Positions 7,930 to 15,661 of a stretch of 64,000 nucleotides of DNA are shown piece after piece (position 1 is the stretch's first letter; the number at the start of each line of letters is the position of its first letter). Both the position numbers and the translations under genes were made by a program. This stretch comes from a bacterium D16-76 (GTDB taxonomy: Bacteria; Bacillota; Clostridia; Oscillospirales; Acutalibacteraceae), in contig QZEE01000004.1 in NCBI GenBank assembly GCA_009917445.1, positions 1 through 64,000 on the forward strand, read 5' to 3'. The notes under the pieces were generated by a model that saw only the letters and a list, made by a program, of their open reading frames with translations, had not been told where the DNA came from and did not search any database.

Positions 7930-9918
7930 TTACCGTTCTTTGTGGTCCGGCCTGTCCGATTTACTGTCCCGCAGTGCGCGCCATTTCTCCAGCCATTTCG
8001 CCGCTGGCCCCGAAAGAAGCGCCGCCGCGCCCAAAACAGCGGCAGACACCCCATACACCCAAGTCTCCTCCCGCGAAGCCTCTTTGCCTGGTGGCAGTTC
8101 CTCCACCGGCAGTTCAAAGGGCGGCGCGTCTGCTTCGCCCAGGGCCCCGCTCTCTACCTCCACGGGCACAGGCACGCCCCCAGCTACAGGGCTGCTCGAA
8201 GGCTTGGGGCTGCTCGAGGTTCTAGGGCTGGGGCTGGCTGTTGGGGATTTTTCCGGGCCCGGCGTCTTAACCGCAGCGGCAGCGTTCCCAGCCTTGCTGG
8301 AGGTATTTCCCTGCACCTCCTGGCCCCGATGTACCATTACCCGGTAGGTCTGCTTGGTTTTCCCGTCCGCCGCGGTTACAGTAAAAATAAACTCCGTGTC
8401 GCTGCCCCCGGCCCCCAGGTTTTTCCGGTTTACCCGGCAGGTAGCCCCAGGCGCGGGCTCCGTCTGAAAGGTAAGGGATTTCACCGAAAAAGGCACGCTC
8501 ATAGTATATTCCAGCTGCCCAGGTGAAAAAGCCTGATCCAAGCTCCCCGTGTCCGGTACCAAAGCCAGCAGCGACGCGTCCCCGCTGGCCGCCTCCTTTT
8601 CCTCCCGGTATACATCGACCTGATAAACCTGCTTAGTCTTACCGTCCGCAGCCGTCACCGTAATAGCAAACCCGGTCGTGCTGCCGCCAGCCCCCAAATT
8701 CTTGCGGTCCACCCGGAAGGACGCGCCCTGGGCAGGGACAGCGGTAAATGTCACAGCCGTGGTGCTATAAGGCACACGCATGGTGTAATGCAGGCGCTCC
8801 GCAGAAAAATCCTGCTCAAAAGCCCCCGCATCCGGCCGCAAGTCCAGCAGGGAAGCATCGCTTTCCAGGGCGTCCGGCAGTTCCCGGTATACATCCACCC
8901 GGTAGACCTGCCGGGTCTTCCCGTCCGCCGCCGTCACCGTGATCTGGAACCCCGTCTCACTCCCCGCCGCCTCCAAGGTCTTGCGGTTGACCCGGCACAC
9001 GGCCCCTTCCGCCGGGGTAGCCGTAAAGTGCAGCTCTTTGGTGCCATAAGGCACAGACATGGTATACGCAAGCCTCTCCGGCAAAAAAACCTGATCCAGC
9101 TGCCCAATATCCGGCACAAGTTCCTGCAAAGAGGCGTCGCCGCTCAAAGCCTCTTTCTCCTCACGGTGCACACTTACCACGTAGACCTGCTGGGTCTTCC
9201 CGTCCGCCGCCGTCACCGTAATCTTAAATTCCGTGTCGCTGCCGCCAGCCCCCAGATTTTTGCGGTTCACCCGGCAGGTAGCCCCCTGTGCCGGCACCGC
9301 CGTAAAGGTAAGGGATTTAACCGAGTAAGGCACGCTCATCGTATAAAACAGCTGATCCGGCGAAAAATCCTGATCCAGCTGCCCCTGGTCCGGGGTAAGG
9401 CTGTACAGGGACGCTTCGCGGCTAACCGGGGCCAGCACCTCATAAGGCAATAGCCGTTCCATGTCTGGGCACAGCTCATCCCCCAGGGGCGACAAAGCCT
9501 GGCCCAAGCGCACCTGTATGCCGCAAGGCCCCTCCGGCGCATCCTCCCGCACTGAAAAGCGGTATGTAAGGGCCGTACCCGGCCCGCGGTAAGCCAAAGC
9601 AGTGCTTTTCTGGGTGTAAGCCACAGCCGCCTTCCCCTCTTCCAGCGTCACGGCGGTGGTGTAATTTTCCCGCAGCCCGCCTGCCAGGCGCACCGGCTGG
9701 CAGGTGAAAACATCGGGGTCAAAGCTCACCCAAAAGGCAAAAGCACCCACGGGCCCCTGGCTCCCAGAGTAGTCCAGGGTAAGGTCAAAGGCGCTGCCCC
9801 CACGGCCCTCACAGGCGCTTAGGGCAACAGAAAAAGACGGCGTCTCTGCCGCCACAGCCCGCAGCGGGGCTGGCATCAGGAGCAGCGCCAAAAGCAGGCC
9901 GGCCAGCAGGCGCCTCAT
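7930..9918 (-). CDS. Cell-surface protein: cohesin-like domain plus four cadherin-like beta-sandwich repeats
   Basis: The 662-residue protein has a signal peptide (residues 1-24, Leu-rich core then AVAA), then a domain resembling the cohesin fold (GAFAFWVSFDPDVF near 60). Four tandem repeats of about 93 residues follow (from about 165 to 540), each with a D/EASL start, YTM-x-VP, RVNRKNLGAGGS and TVTAADGKT-x-QVY signatures of the cadherin-like beta-sandwich family. A Ser/Pro/Lys linker leads to one membrane segment (about 612-632) with a basic tail. This suggests an anchored surface protein for adhesion or carbohydrate contact. ATG 9918 (GGGAG upstream) is preferred over ATG 9939 because the signal peptide starts there. 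It is monocistronic. Confidence 0.8.
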   Translation of the reverse strand: MRRLLAGLLLALLLMPAPLRAVAAETPSFSVALSACEGRGGSAFDLTLDYSGSQGPVGAFAFWVSFDPDVFTCQPVRLAGGLRENYTTAVTLEEGKAAVAYTQKSTALAYRGPGTALTYRFSVREDAPEGPCGIQVRLGQALSPLGDELCPDMERLLPYEVLAPVSREASLYSLTPDQGQLDQDFSPDQLFYTMSVPYSVKSLTFTAVPAQGATCRVNRKNLGAGGSDTEFKITVTAADGKTQQVYVVSVHREEKEALSGDASLQELVPDIGQLDQVFLPERLAYTMSVPYGTKELHFTATPAEGAVCRVNRKTLEAAGSETGFQITVTAADGKTRQVYRVDVYRELPDALESDASLLDLRPDAGAFEQDFSAERLHYTMRVPYSTTAVTFTAVPAQGASFRVDRKNLGAGGSTTGFAITVTAADGKTKQVYQVDVYREEKEAASGDASLLALVPDTGSLDQAFSPGQLEYTMSVPFSVKSLTFQTEPAPGATCRVNRKNLGAGGSDTEFIFTVTAADGKTKQTYRVMVHRGQEVQGNTSSKAGNAAAAVKTPGPEKSPTASPSPRTSSSPKPSSSPVAGGVPVPVEVESGALGEADAPPFELPVEELPPGKEASREETWVYGVSAAVLGAAALLSGPAAKWLEKWRALRDSKSDRPDHKER
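8299..9425 (-). repeat. Four tandem ~279-bp coding repeats
   Basis: The four cadherin-like domains are encoded by direct repeats with a period of about 279 bases; for example, the segment encoding TVTAADGKT recurs near 8360, 8640, 8920 and 9200. High nucleotide identity between units suggests recent duplication or gene conversion. Confidence 0.75.
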
Positions 9919-10016
9919 GGTACCGTGCTCCCTTCCCATTGGTTTTTGTAAATACCCAATAATCTATAAACAAAATTTTTCATAAAAATTATATAACATG
10001 CTTATAGATAAAAGGC

Positions 10017-10075
10017 AATGGCTTTTCCAGAGAAAAGCCCAAAAGTGAAATTATCTCACTTTAAACAAAGCCATT
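10017..10075. promoter_or_regulatory. Nested inverted repeats between surface-protein gene and dinB
   Basis: An outer 9-bp repeat (10017-10025 with 10067-10075) encloses two hairpins: 10021-10038 (GCTTTTC/GAAAAGC) and a 7-bp stem with 7-base loop, 10042-10048 with 10056-10062. The RNA could form a three-way junction. The segment is part of the divergent control region; on the minus strand it precedes a TATAAT at about 9990. Confidence 0.45.
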
Positions 10076-10143
10076 TCCCCAAAAGCCCTTCCAAAAGCGT
10101 CGAAATCCCCCGAAAAAATCAGAACAAAAATTCGGAAAACCCC

Positions 10144-10172
10144 TTGCATTTTTAGAACGTATGTTTTATAAT
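10144..10172 (+). promoter_or_regulatory. dinB promoter with LexA (SOS) box
   Basis: TTGCAT (10144-10149) and TATAAT (10167-10172) are 17 bases apart. The spacer contains GAACGTATGTTT (10155-10166), matching the Gram-positive LexA/DinR box GAAC-N4-GTTC in 7 of 8 fixed positions. LexA bound here would block RNA polymerase, so the dinB operon should be DNA-damage inducible. Confidence 0.75.
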
Positions 10173-10207
10173 AAGGGAAACCACCGCCAGGCAAAGGGGG
10201 CGCTCTC

Positions 10208-11416
10208 ATGGAAAACGGCATCCTGCATGTAGATATGAATAACTTCTACGCCTCCGTAGAGTGCCTTTTCGCCCCCCAGTATAAAGACGTGCCCATGGCC
10301 GTAGCCGGGGACGAAAAAAGCCGCCACGGCATCATCCTGGCCAAGAACATGCTGGCCAAAGAGAAAGGCGTCAAAACAGCCGAGCCCATCTGGCAGGCCA
10401 AGCGCAAGTGCCCGGGCCTGCAGATTCTGCCGCCCCACCACCCCTGGTACGCCCACTACTCCCAGCTTGCCAAAGAGATTTACAGCCGCTACACCGACCG
10501 CGTAGAGAGCTTCAGCCTGGACGAGTGCTGGCTGGACGTCTATGGCAGCGGCAGCCTTTTCGGCGATGGGGAAGAGATCGCCCACAAGATACGCCGCCAG
10601 GTAAAAGAGGAGCTGGGCCTCACCGTGTCCATTGGCGTCTCCTTCAATAAAGTCTTTGCCAAGCTGGGCAGCGACTATAAAAAGCCCGACGCCGTCACAG
10701 TCTTCGGCCGGGAAGCCATGGAAAAGGTCATATGGGAAATGCCCTGCACCGCCCTGCTGTTTGTAGGGCCCCAAACCGCCAGGACCCTGGAAAAATTCGG
10801 CCTGCACACCATTGGCGACATTGCCCGCATGCCGCCCCAGGCCATGGGGCAGATGCTGGGCAAAATGGGCGATACCCTGTGGAAATACGCCAACGGCCTG
10901 GATAATTCCCCCGTAGCCGCCATAGGGGAGGAGGCCCCGGTGAAATCCATTGGCAGCAGCACCACCCTGCCCCATGACATCACCACAGAAGCCGAGGTGC
11001 GCCGGGCCCTGCTGGACCTGTCGGAGACCGTAGCCGCCCGCCTGCGCCGGCATGGCCTGAAGGCAGGGGAGGTGCAGGTCACCGTGCGCAGCGCCGATTT
11101 TGAAGAGTACCAGCGCCAGCGCCGCCTGCCCGCGCCCGTGTGCGATTCCCAGTCCCTATACCAAGCGGCCCTGTCCCTGTACCGGGCGGAAAACAAGCGC
11201 TGGGCCATCCGCCTGCTGGGCGTGCGGGCCGGGCATCTGGTAGGGGCCGGTGAACAGCAGCTAAGCTTCTTTTCCCAAGAGGACGGCGCCGAGCGCCGGG
11301 AAAAGCTGGAAACCGCCGTAGACGCCCTGCGCAGCCGTTTCGGCAAAGAGAGCGTAAGCCGGGCCCTGGGCCTTGCGGGGCCCGAAAAGAAAAGCCAAAA
11401 GGGGGAAAAACCGTGA
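10208..11416 (+). CDS. dinB: DNA polymerase IV (Y-family translesion polymerase)
   Basis: The 402-residue protein starts with the Y-family palm motif HVDMNNFYASVE and has the catalytic pair SLDECWLDV near residue 104, then a fingers/thumb region with a helix-hairpin-helix (LEKFGLHTIGDIARMP) and a C-terminal little-finger domain. It performs error-prone bypass of damaged templates. The usual beta-clamp motif is probably QLSFF near the end (about 357-361). It is the first gene of a three-gene operon: its stop overlaps the GTG of the radical SAM gene by 4 bases, and a LexA box lies in its promoter. Confidence 0.95.
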   Translation: MENGILHVDMNNFYASVECLFAPQYKDVPMAVAGDEKSRHGIILAKNMLAKEKGVKTAEPIWQAKRKCPGLQILPPHHPWYAHYSQLAKEIYSRYTDRVESFSLDECWLDVYGSGSLFGDGEEIAHKIRRQVKEELGLTVSIGVSFNKVFAKLGSDYKKPDAVTVFGREAMEKVIWEMPCTALLFVGPQTARTLEKFGLHTIGDIARMPPQAMGQMLGKMGDTLWKYANGLDNSPVAAIGEEAPVKSIGSSTTLPHDITTEAEVRRALLDLSETVAARLRRHGLKAGEVQVTVRSADFEEYQRQRRLPAPVCDSQSLYQAALSLYRAENKRWAIRLLGVRAGHLVGAGEQQLSFFSQEDGAERREKLETAVDALRSRFGKESVSRALGLAGPEKKSQKGEKP

Positions 11417-12741
11417 ACATCATGGAAAAGCTGGAGGTGCTCACCGACGCCGCCAAATACGACGTAGCCTGCACATCCAGCGGGGTAGACCGCCCCGCCA
11501 TACCCGGGGCCCTGGGCAGCGCGGTAAAGGCCGGCATCTGCCACAGCTTCGCGGCAGACGGCCGGTGCATCTCCCTCCTAAAAGTGCTTTTAAGCAACGA
11601 CTGCGCCTTTGACTGTTCCTACTGTGTCAACCGCCGCAGCCAGGACACCCCCCGGGCCAGCTTCACCCCCGAAGAGCTCTGCCGCCTGACCATCGAGTTT
11701 TACCGCCGCAACTATATCGAGGGCCTGTTCCTAAGCTCAGCCGTGGTAAAAAACCCCGACTATACCTGCGAACTGATGTTAAAAACCCTGCGTATGCTGC
11801 GGGAAAAGGAGAAGTTCTGGGGCTATGTCCATGTGAAGGCCATACCTGGGGCCGACCCGGCCCTAACAGAAAAGCTCGGCTTCTACGCCGACCGCATGAG
11901 CGTAAACATCGAGCTGCCCTCGCAAAAAAGCCTGACCCTGCTGGCCCCCCAGAAAAGCAAGGAAAAGATCCTGGCCCCCATGGGCCAGATCCGGGACGGC
12001 ATACGGGAAAACGCCACAGACCTTGTGCGCTACAAGGCCGCCCCCCGGTTCGTCCCGGCAGGGCAGTCTACCCAAATGATCATTGGGGCCACGCCGGAAA
12101 GCGACCGGCAGATTTTGAACCTGACAGAAGGGCTCTATAAAAAATACAGCTTAAAGCGGGTGTTCTTTTCCGCCTATATGCCGGTGGTAGAGCACCGCAA
12201 CCTGCCCGCCCCCACCACGCCGCCGCCCCTTCTGCGGGAGCACCGGCTTTACCAGGCCGACTGGCTCCTGCGCTTCTACGGCTTCCAGGCCGGGGAGATC
12301 TTAGACGACGAGCACCCAGACTTTGACCCCCTGCTGGACCCCAAGTGCAACTGGGCCGTACACCATATCAGCCAGTTCCCCATCGAGGTAAACCGCGCCC
12401 CCTATGAAATGCTGCTGCGGGTGCCGGGCATCGGGGTAAAAAGCGCCATGCGCATCCGTTCAGCCCGCCGCTGGGCCAAGCTGGACTTTGAAGGCCTGAA
12501 AAAGCTGGGGGTAGTCCTAAAGCGGGCCCGCTATTTCATTACCTGCCAGGGCAAAAGCATTTCCCCCCTGCCCATGGACAACCCGGCGGTAATCGCCGGG
12601 GCCATACGGGAAAGGGGCTTTGCCCAAAACGGCGGGGCCCTGCAGTCCTGGCAAGGGGAGGCCCTGCCCGCCTTAGAGCAGCTTTCCCTGTTCACCCCCA
12701 CGCCCAAAGACAAGGTACAGTGCCTTACCGGGCAGATCTAA
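11413..12741 (+). CDS. Putative DNA modification/repair radical SAM protein (SplB-like, UDG-linked family)
   Basis: The 442-residue radical SAM enzyme has the CxxxCxxC cluster motif at Cys 64, 68 and 71 (CAFDCSYC), preceded by the conserved segment around Cys 43 and Cys 52. Near residues 325-350 is a helix-hairpin-helix (LRVPGIGVKSAMRI), a DNA-binding element. It matches the family named putative DNA modification/repair radical SAM protein, related to spore photoproduct lyase and often found with uracil-DNA glycosylase. GTG 11413 overlaps the dinB stop and has GGGGGA 6 bases upstream, so it is translationally coupled to an SOS-controlled polymerase. The substrate is not known. Confidence 0.88.
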   Translation: MNIMEKLEVLTDAAKYDVACTSSGVDRPAIPGALGSAVKAGICHSFAADGRCISLLKVLLSNDCAFDCSYCVNRRSQDTPRASFTPEELCRLTIEFYRRNYIEGLFLSSAVVKNPDYTCELMLKTLRMLREKEKFWGYVHVKAIPGADPALTEKLGFYADRMSVNIELPSQKSLTLLAPQKSKEKILAPMGQIRDGIRENATDLVRYKAAPRFVPAGQSTQMIIGATPESDRQILNLTEGLYKKYSLKRVFFSAYMPVVEHRNLPAPTTPPPLLREHRLYQADWLLRFYGFQAGEILDDEHPDFDPLLDPKCNWAVHHISQFPIEVNRAPYEMLLRVPGIGVKSAMRIRSARRWAKLDFEGLKKLGVVLKRARYFITCQGKSISPLPMDNPAVIAGAIRERGFAQNGGALQSWQGEALPALEQLSLFTPTPKDKVQCLTGQI

Positions 12742-12752
12742 AGGCGCAAAAA

Positions 12753-12779
12753 GGCCGGCGCCCCAGACGGACGCCGGCC
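12753..12779 (+). other. Intra-operon hairpin between radical SAM and DUF4130 genes
   Basis: GGCCGGCG (12753-12760) pairs with CGCCGGCC (12772-12779) across an 11-base loop. There is no T run, so it is more likely an mRNA processing or stability structure than a terminator. Confidence 0.5.
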
Positions 12780-12810
12780 AGCAGAACCAAGCGGGAAAGG
12801 AGGCGCCAGC

Positions 12811-13560
12811 ATGGCCGCAAACCTGGTCTACCGGTACGACGGCAGCTTACAGGGCTTTTTGTGCTGCGTGGCGCAAAGCTTTTTTGATAAGGCCGTCCCA
12901 GCCGGCATCGGCGCCTGGGACGACCCCCAGGCCACGCTGTTCCCCATAAAAGAGGTGGAAACCGACTGGCAGCTGGCCAAGCGGCTGGAACGCTCCATCA
13001 CCAGCCGCATTTCCCCAGAAGCCTGGGACATGGTGCAGCGGGGCTTCCTTACCTGCATGGAGGAAAAGGAGCTTCGGCTGCTGCGTTTCATCCTTTTGGG
13101 CTATAAGATGGGCCCCCGGGTAGCGCGCCTTTCCACCAACGAAGACGTACACGCCCTGGACAAAGCCCTGCTGTACCTGAAAAACGAGGCCCACTACCAC
13201 GTAGAGTTTCTGCGCTTTACAGACTTCGGCGGCTTTTTGGGGGCTGTCATCACCCCCAACAACACCATATTGCCGCTGATCGTCCACCACTTTTGCAGCC
13301 GCCTCAATACCGAAGACTTTATGATCTACGAAAAGACTCATCAAATGGGCTTCCTCCACCGCAAAGGCGGGGCCCACCAGTTTTTCCAGGCCGACCACAT
13401 CCAGTTCCCGGAAAAGACCGACATGGAAAAGCGCTGCCAGGCCCTATGGCGCATTTACTACGACGCCGCAGCAGTAGAGGGCCGGGAAAACCCCAAGCTG
13501 CGCCGGGGCCACATGCCCATGCGCTACTGGGTAAACATGACAGAATTCCAAAGGGGCTAG
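12811..13560 (+). CDS. DUF4130 DNA-metabolism protein, partner of the radical SAM enzyme
   Basis: The 249-residue protein matches the DUF4130 family described as a probable DNA metabolism protein that is genetically linked to the upstream radical SAM family and sometimes fused to uracil-DNA glycosylase. Visible family blocks are YRYDGSLQGFLCCVAQSF at the start, FLRFTDFGGFL in the middle, and the C-terminal H-R-K-G-G and R-x-GH-MPMRYW motifs. AAAGGAGG lies 8 bases before ATG 12811. No uracil-DNA glycosylase domain is attached. It is the third gene of the SOS operon; the stop codon abuts the inverted repeat at 13560. Confidence 0.85.
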   Translation: MAANLVYRYDGSLQGFLCCVAQSFFDKAVPAGIGAWDDPQATLFPIKEVETDWQLAKRLERSITSRISPEAWDMVQRGFLTCMEEKELRLLRFILLGYKMGPRVARLSTNEDVHALDKALLYLKNEAHYHVEFLRFTDFGGFLGAVITPNNTILPLIVHHFCSRLNTEDFMIYEKTHQMGFLHRKGGAHQFFQADHIQFPEKTDMEKRCQALWRIYYDAAAVEGRENPKLRRGHMPMRYWVNMTEFQRG

Positions 13561-13722
13561 AGTCTGTTTTCAAATTCCGCAACGCCGTCTTTACGTCTAA
13601 AATGGACGGCTCCTGCGTCAAAAATCCTCGGAAGGCCACACAGCCTTTCCCGCGGTTTTTTCCGTGAATCCGTTCCATTTTAGACAAAAACCCCGGCATT
13701 CCTCCGGTTTTAAAACAGACTC
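13560..13722. repeat. MITE-like 163-bp imperfect inverted repeat
   Basis: The ends GAGTCTGTTTT (13560-13570) and AAAACAGACTC (13712-13722) are perfect inverted repeats. A second pair, TCTAAAATGGA and TCCATTTTAGA, lies about 35 bases inside. The whole 163-bp block can fold into one long imperfect hairpin. It lies between the convergent DUF4130 and deoB genes and carries no open frame of note. It resembles a miniature inverted-repeat element; as RNA it would also act as a terminator for both genes. No clear target duplication is visible. Confidence 0.55.
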
Positions 13723-13744
13723 CAGCATAAACCCGCGCCCCGTT

Positions 13745-14920
13745 TCAGGCCAGCTCAGGAATGGGCTGGCCTATGCAGTTTTCAGGGTAAGGTACGGAGA
13801 AAGCCCGGCAGACCGTAGCCCCCAGGTCCGCAAAAGCAGGGCGGTCCGGCAGGCAGGCAGAGCCCCACCCCAGGGCGTAAGCCAAAAGCGGCACCATTTC
13901 CCGGGTGTGGTCGGTGCCGGTGTGGGTAGGGTCGTTGCCGTGGTCGGCGGTGATAAAAAGCCGGTCCCCTTCCCGCATAAGGGGCAGCAGGCGCCCCAAC
14001 CCCTCATCAAAGCGTTCCAACTCCCGGGCATAGCCCACAGGGTCCCGGCGGTGGCCCCACAGGGCGTCAAAGTCCACCAGGTTGACAAAGCACAGGCCGT
14101 TAAAATCCCGCCCCGCGACCTCCACGGCCTGCTGCATGCCGTGCACGCTGCTTTCCGAATGGTAAGATTCCGTAAGCCCCTGCCCGGCAAAAATGTCGCT
14201 TATTTTCCCCACGCCGATCACATCGTACCCCGCCCCCTTCAAGGCGTCCAGCGCAGTAGGGCCCGGAGGCGGCACCGCGTAGTCCCGGCGGTTGTGGGTG
14301 CGTTTAAAAGCCCCAGGGGCCCGCCCCACATAAGGCCGGGCAATGACCCGCCCCACCCGCCAGGGCCCATCCAGGGTAAGCCCCCGGGCGATCTCGCAGC
14401 AGCGGTACAGCTCTTCCAGGCCCATGGCCTCTTCGCTGCCGCAAATCTGCAGGACCGAATCCGCCGAGGTGTATACAATCAGTTCCCCTGTCTCCAGCTG
14501 CCGGGGGGCCAGCTCATCCAAAATAGCCGTACCGCTGGCCGCCTTGTTGCCAATAACACCCCGCCCCGTGCGCCGGGACAATTCGTCCAAAAGCGCCTGG
14601 GGGAATCCCGTCTCGGTAAAGGTCTGGAAAGGCTCGGCAGTGCGCAGCCCCATCATTTCCCAGTGGCCGGTCATGGTGTCCTTGCCGGCGCTGCTTTCAT
14701 GCATGCGGGTGACCCGCCCGGTAAAAGCCTCCGGTACCGGGGTGCCGGGCAGGGGGCACAGGGCTCCTAACCCCAGCCCCAGCAGGTTCGGTATGGCCAG
14801 TGGCCCCGCGGCCCCGCTGATATGGGCCAGGGTGTTGGCCCCCCCGTCACCGTAGGCCTGGGCGTCGGCCATAGCGCCAACCCCCAGGGAATCCAGTACG
14901 ATCACAAAAATACGCGGCAT
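13745..14920 (-). CDS. deoB: Phosphopentomutase
   Basis: The 391-residue enzyme of the alkaline-phosphatase superfamily interconverts ribose-1-phosphate and ribose-5-phosphate (and deoxy forms) in nucleoside salvage. Metal and active-site motifs are visible: [15 protein letters not shown] at the start, [15 protein letters not shown] near 85 with the phospho-accepting Thr, and [28 protein letters not shown] and TDHTRE in the C-terminal half. AAAGGAGG lies 8 bases before ATG 14920; upstream in-frame codons lack a RBS. No other deo gene is adjacent, so it is probably monocistronic. Confidence 0.95.
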   Translation of the reverse strand: MPRIFVIVLDSLGVGAMADAQAYGDGGANTLAHISGAAGPLAIPNLLGLGLGALCPLPGTPVPEAFTGRVTRMHESSAGKDTMTGHWEMMGLRTAEPFQTFTETGFPQALLDELSRRTGRGVIGNKAASGTAILDELAPRQLETGELIVYTSADSVLQICGSEEAMGLEELYRCCEIARGLTLDGPWRVGRVIARPYVGRAPGAFKRTHNRRDYAVPPPGPTALDALKGAGYDVIGVGKISDIFAGQGLTESYHSESSVHGMQQAVEVAGRDFNGLCFVNLVDFDALWGHRRDPVGYARELERFDEGLGRLLPLMREGDRLFITADHGNDPTHTGTDHTREMVPLLAYALGWGSACLPDRPAFADLGATVCRAFSVPYPENCIGQPIPELA

Positions 14921-14992
14921 GCAGCCAGCCTCCTTTGCTTTTTCTTTGATTATACCCCAAAACCGTCCAATGGGCAATACGCTTTATTCCGT

Positions 14993-15038
14993 TTGACGGC
15001 AAGCCCTCCACCATGCTATAATGTGTTCTAGCGAACAC
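14993..15038 (+). promoter_or_regulatory. Promoter with palindromic operator upstream of GNAT gene
   Basis: TTGACG (14993-14998) and TATAAT (15017-15022) with an 18-base spacer. Immediately after the -10 box is the palindrome GTGTTC-TAGC-GAACAC (15023-15038), placed where a repressor would block initiation. The arm order is the reverse of a LexA box, so the regulator is unknown. Confidence 0.55.
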
Positions 15039-15145
15039 TTGGGAGTATCCCTCTCGCGCGAAGCGCTCGCCCCCTGCTGCGCAGGGGTACCGGGAACTCC
15101 GGCGGGGTTTTAGGGTTATAATGTGTTCTAGCAACCACTTGAGAG
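15017..15145 (+). repeat. Direct repeat pair of a -10/operator segment, exactly 100 bp apart
   Basis: The 29-base segment 15017-15045 recurs at 15117-15145 with three mismatches, two of which break the palindrome. The first copy has a good -35 box; the second has none. The intervening 71 bases contain a hairpin (CCCCTGC/GCAGGGG near 15071-15087). Confidence 0.6.
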
Positions 15146-15180
15146 CCCCCTCCCGCCCAAATCCCCAGAAAGGAGCCCCC

Positions 15181-15615
15181 ATGCCTTACACCATCCAAAG
15201 CGAACGCCTTACGCCGGAAGACTACATAGCCTTCCTCAAAACCACAGACTTAGGCTCCCAATACCCCCAAGAGCGTTTCGAGGAACGCATTGCCCGCCTG
15301 GTGCGAAACGCCCCCATCAGCCTTACCGCCCGGGACGGGGAAGGGGTGCTGGCAGGCGTATGCTTCGGCATAACGGACTTTGCCTACTGGCTGTTCCTCA
15401 CCGACCTTGGCGTGGCCCGCGGCTGTACCGGCCAGGGCCTGGGCAGGCGGCTGGTGCGGGCCGCCCTGGAAGAAGCCGGGGGCGAAAAGGACATCCTCAT
15501 GTACACCCTGCCCAACGGTCGGGCCGTCCCCTTTTACGAAAAGCTGGGGATGGTAAAATCCAAGGAAGTCATGGAATATAACCACGTAGAATGGACGGCC
15601 TTTACCGTAACATAA
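15181..15615 (+). CDS. GNAT family N-acetyltransferase
   Basis: The 144-residue protein has the GNAT fold signature: a strand LTDLGVARGCTGQGLGRRLV carrying the acetyl-CoA-binding R/Q-x-x-G-x-G/A pattern (GQGLGRR near residues 84-90), and a C-terminal NGRAVPFYEKLGM segment. The acceptor cannot be inferred. AAAGGAG lies 6 bases before ATG 15181; the ATG at 15121 lies within the duplicated promoter segment and lacks a RBS. It begins a rightward run of genes reaching 18.6 kb. Confidence 0.85.
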   Translation: MPYTIQSERLTPEDYIAFLKTTDLGSQYPQERFEERIARLVRNAPISLTARDGEGVLAGVCFGITDFAYWLFLTDLGVARGCTGQGLGRRLVRAALEEAGGEKDILMYTLPNGRAVPFYEKLGMVKSKEVMEYNHVEWTAFTVT

Positions 15616-15661
15616 AAAGCGGCCAAGGCCCTGGCATAAAACCCCAAAGGAGGAAAAACGT

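Noticed and set aside
10166-11053. 295-codon minus-strand frame opposite dinB
   Set aside because: Antisense shadow of the GC-rich polymerase gene, Gly/Ala-rich and without start signals.
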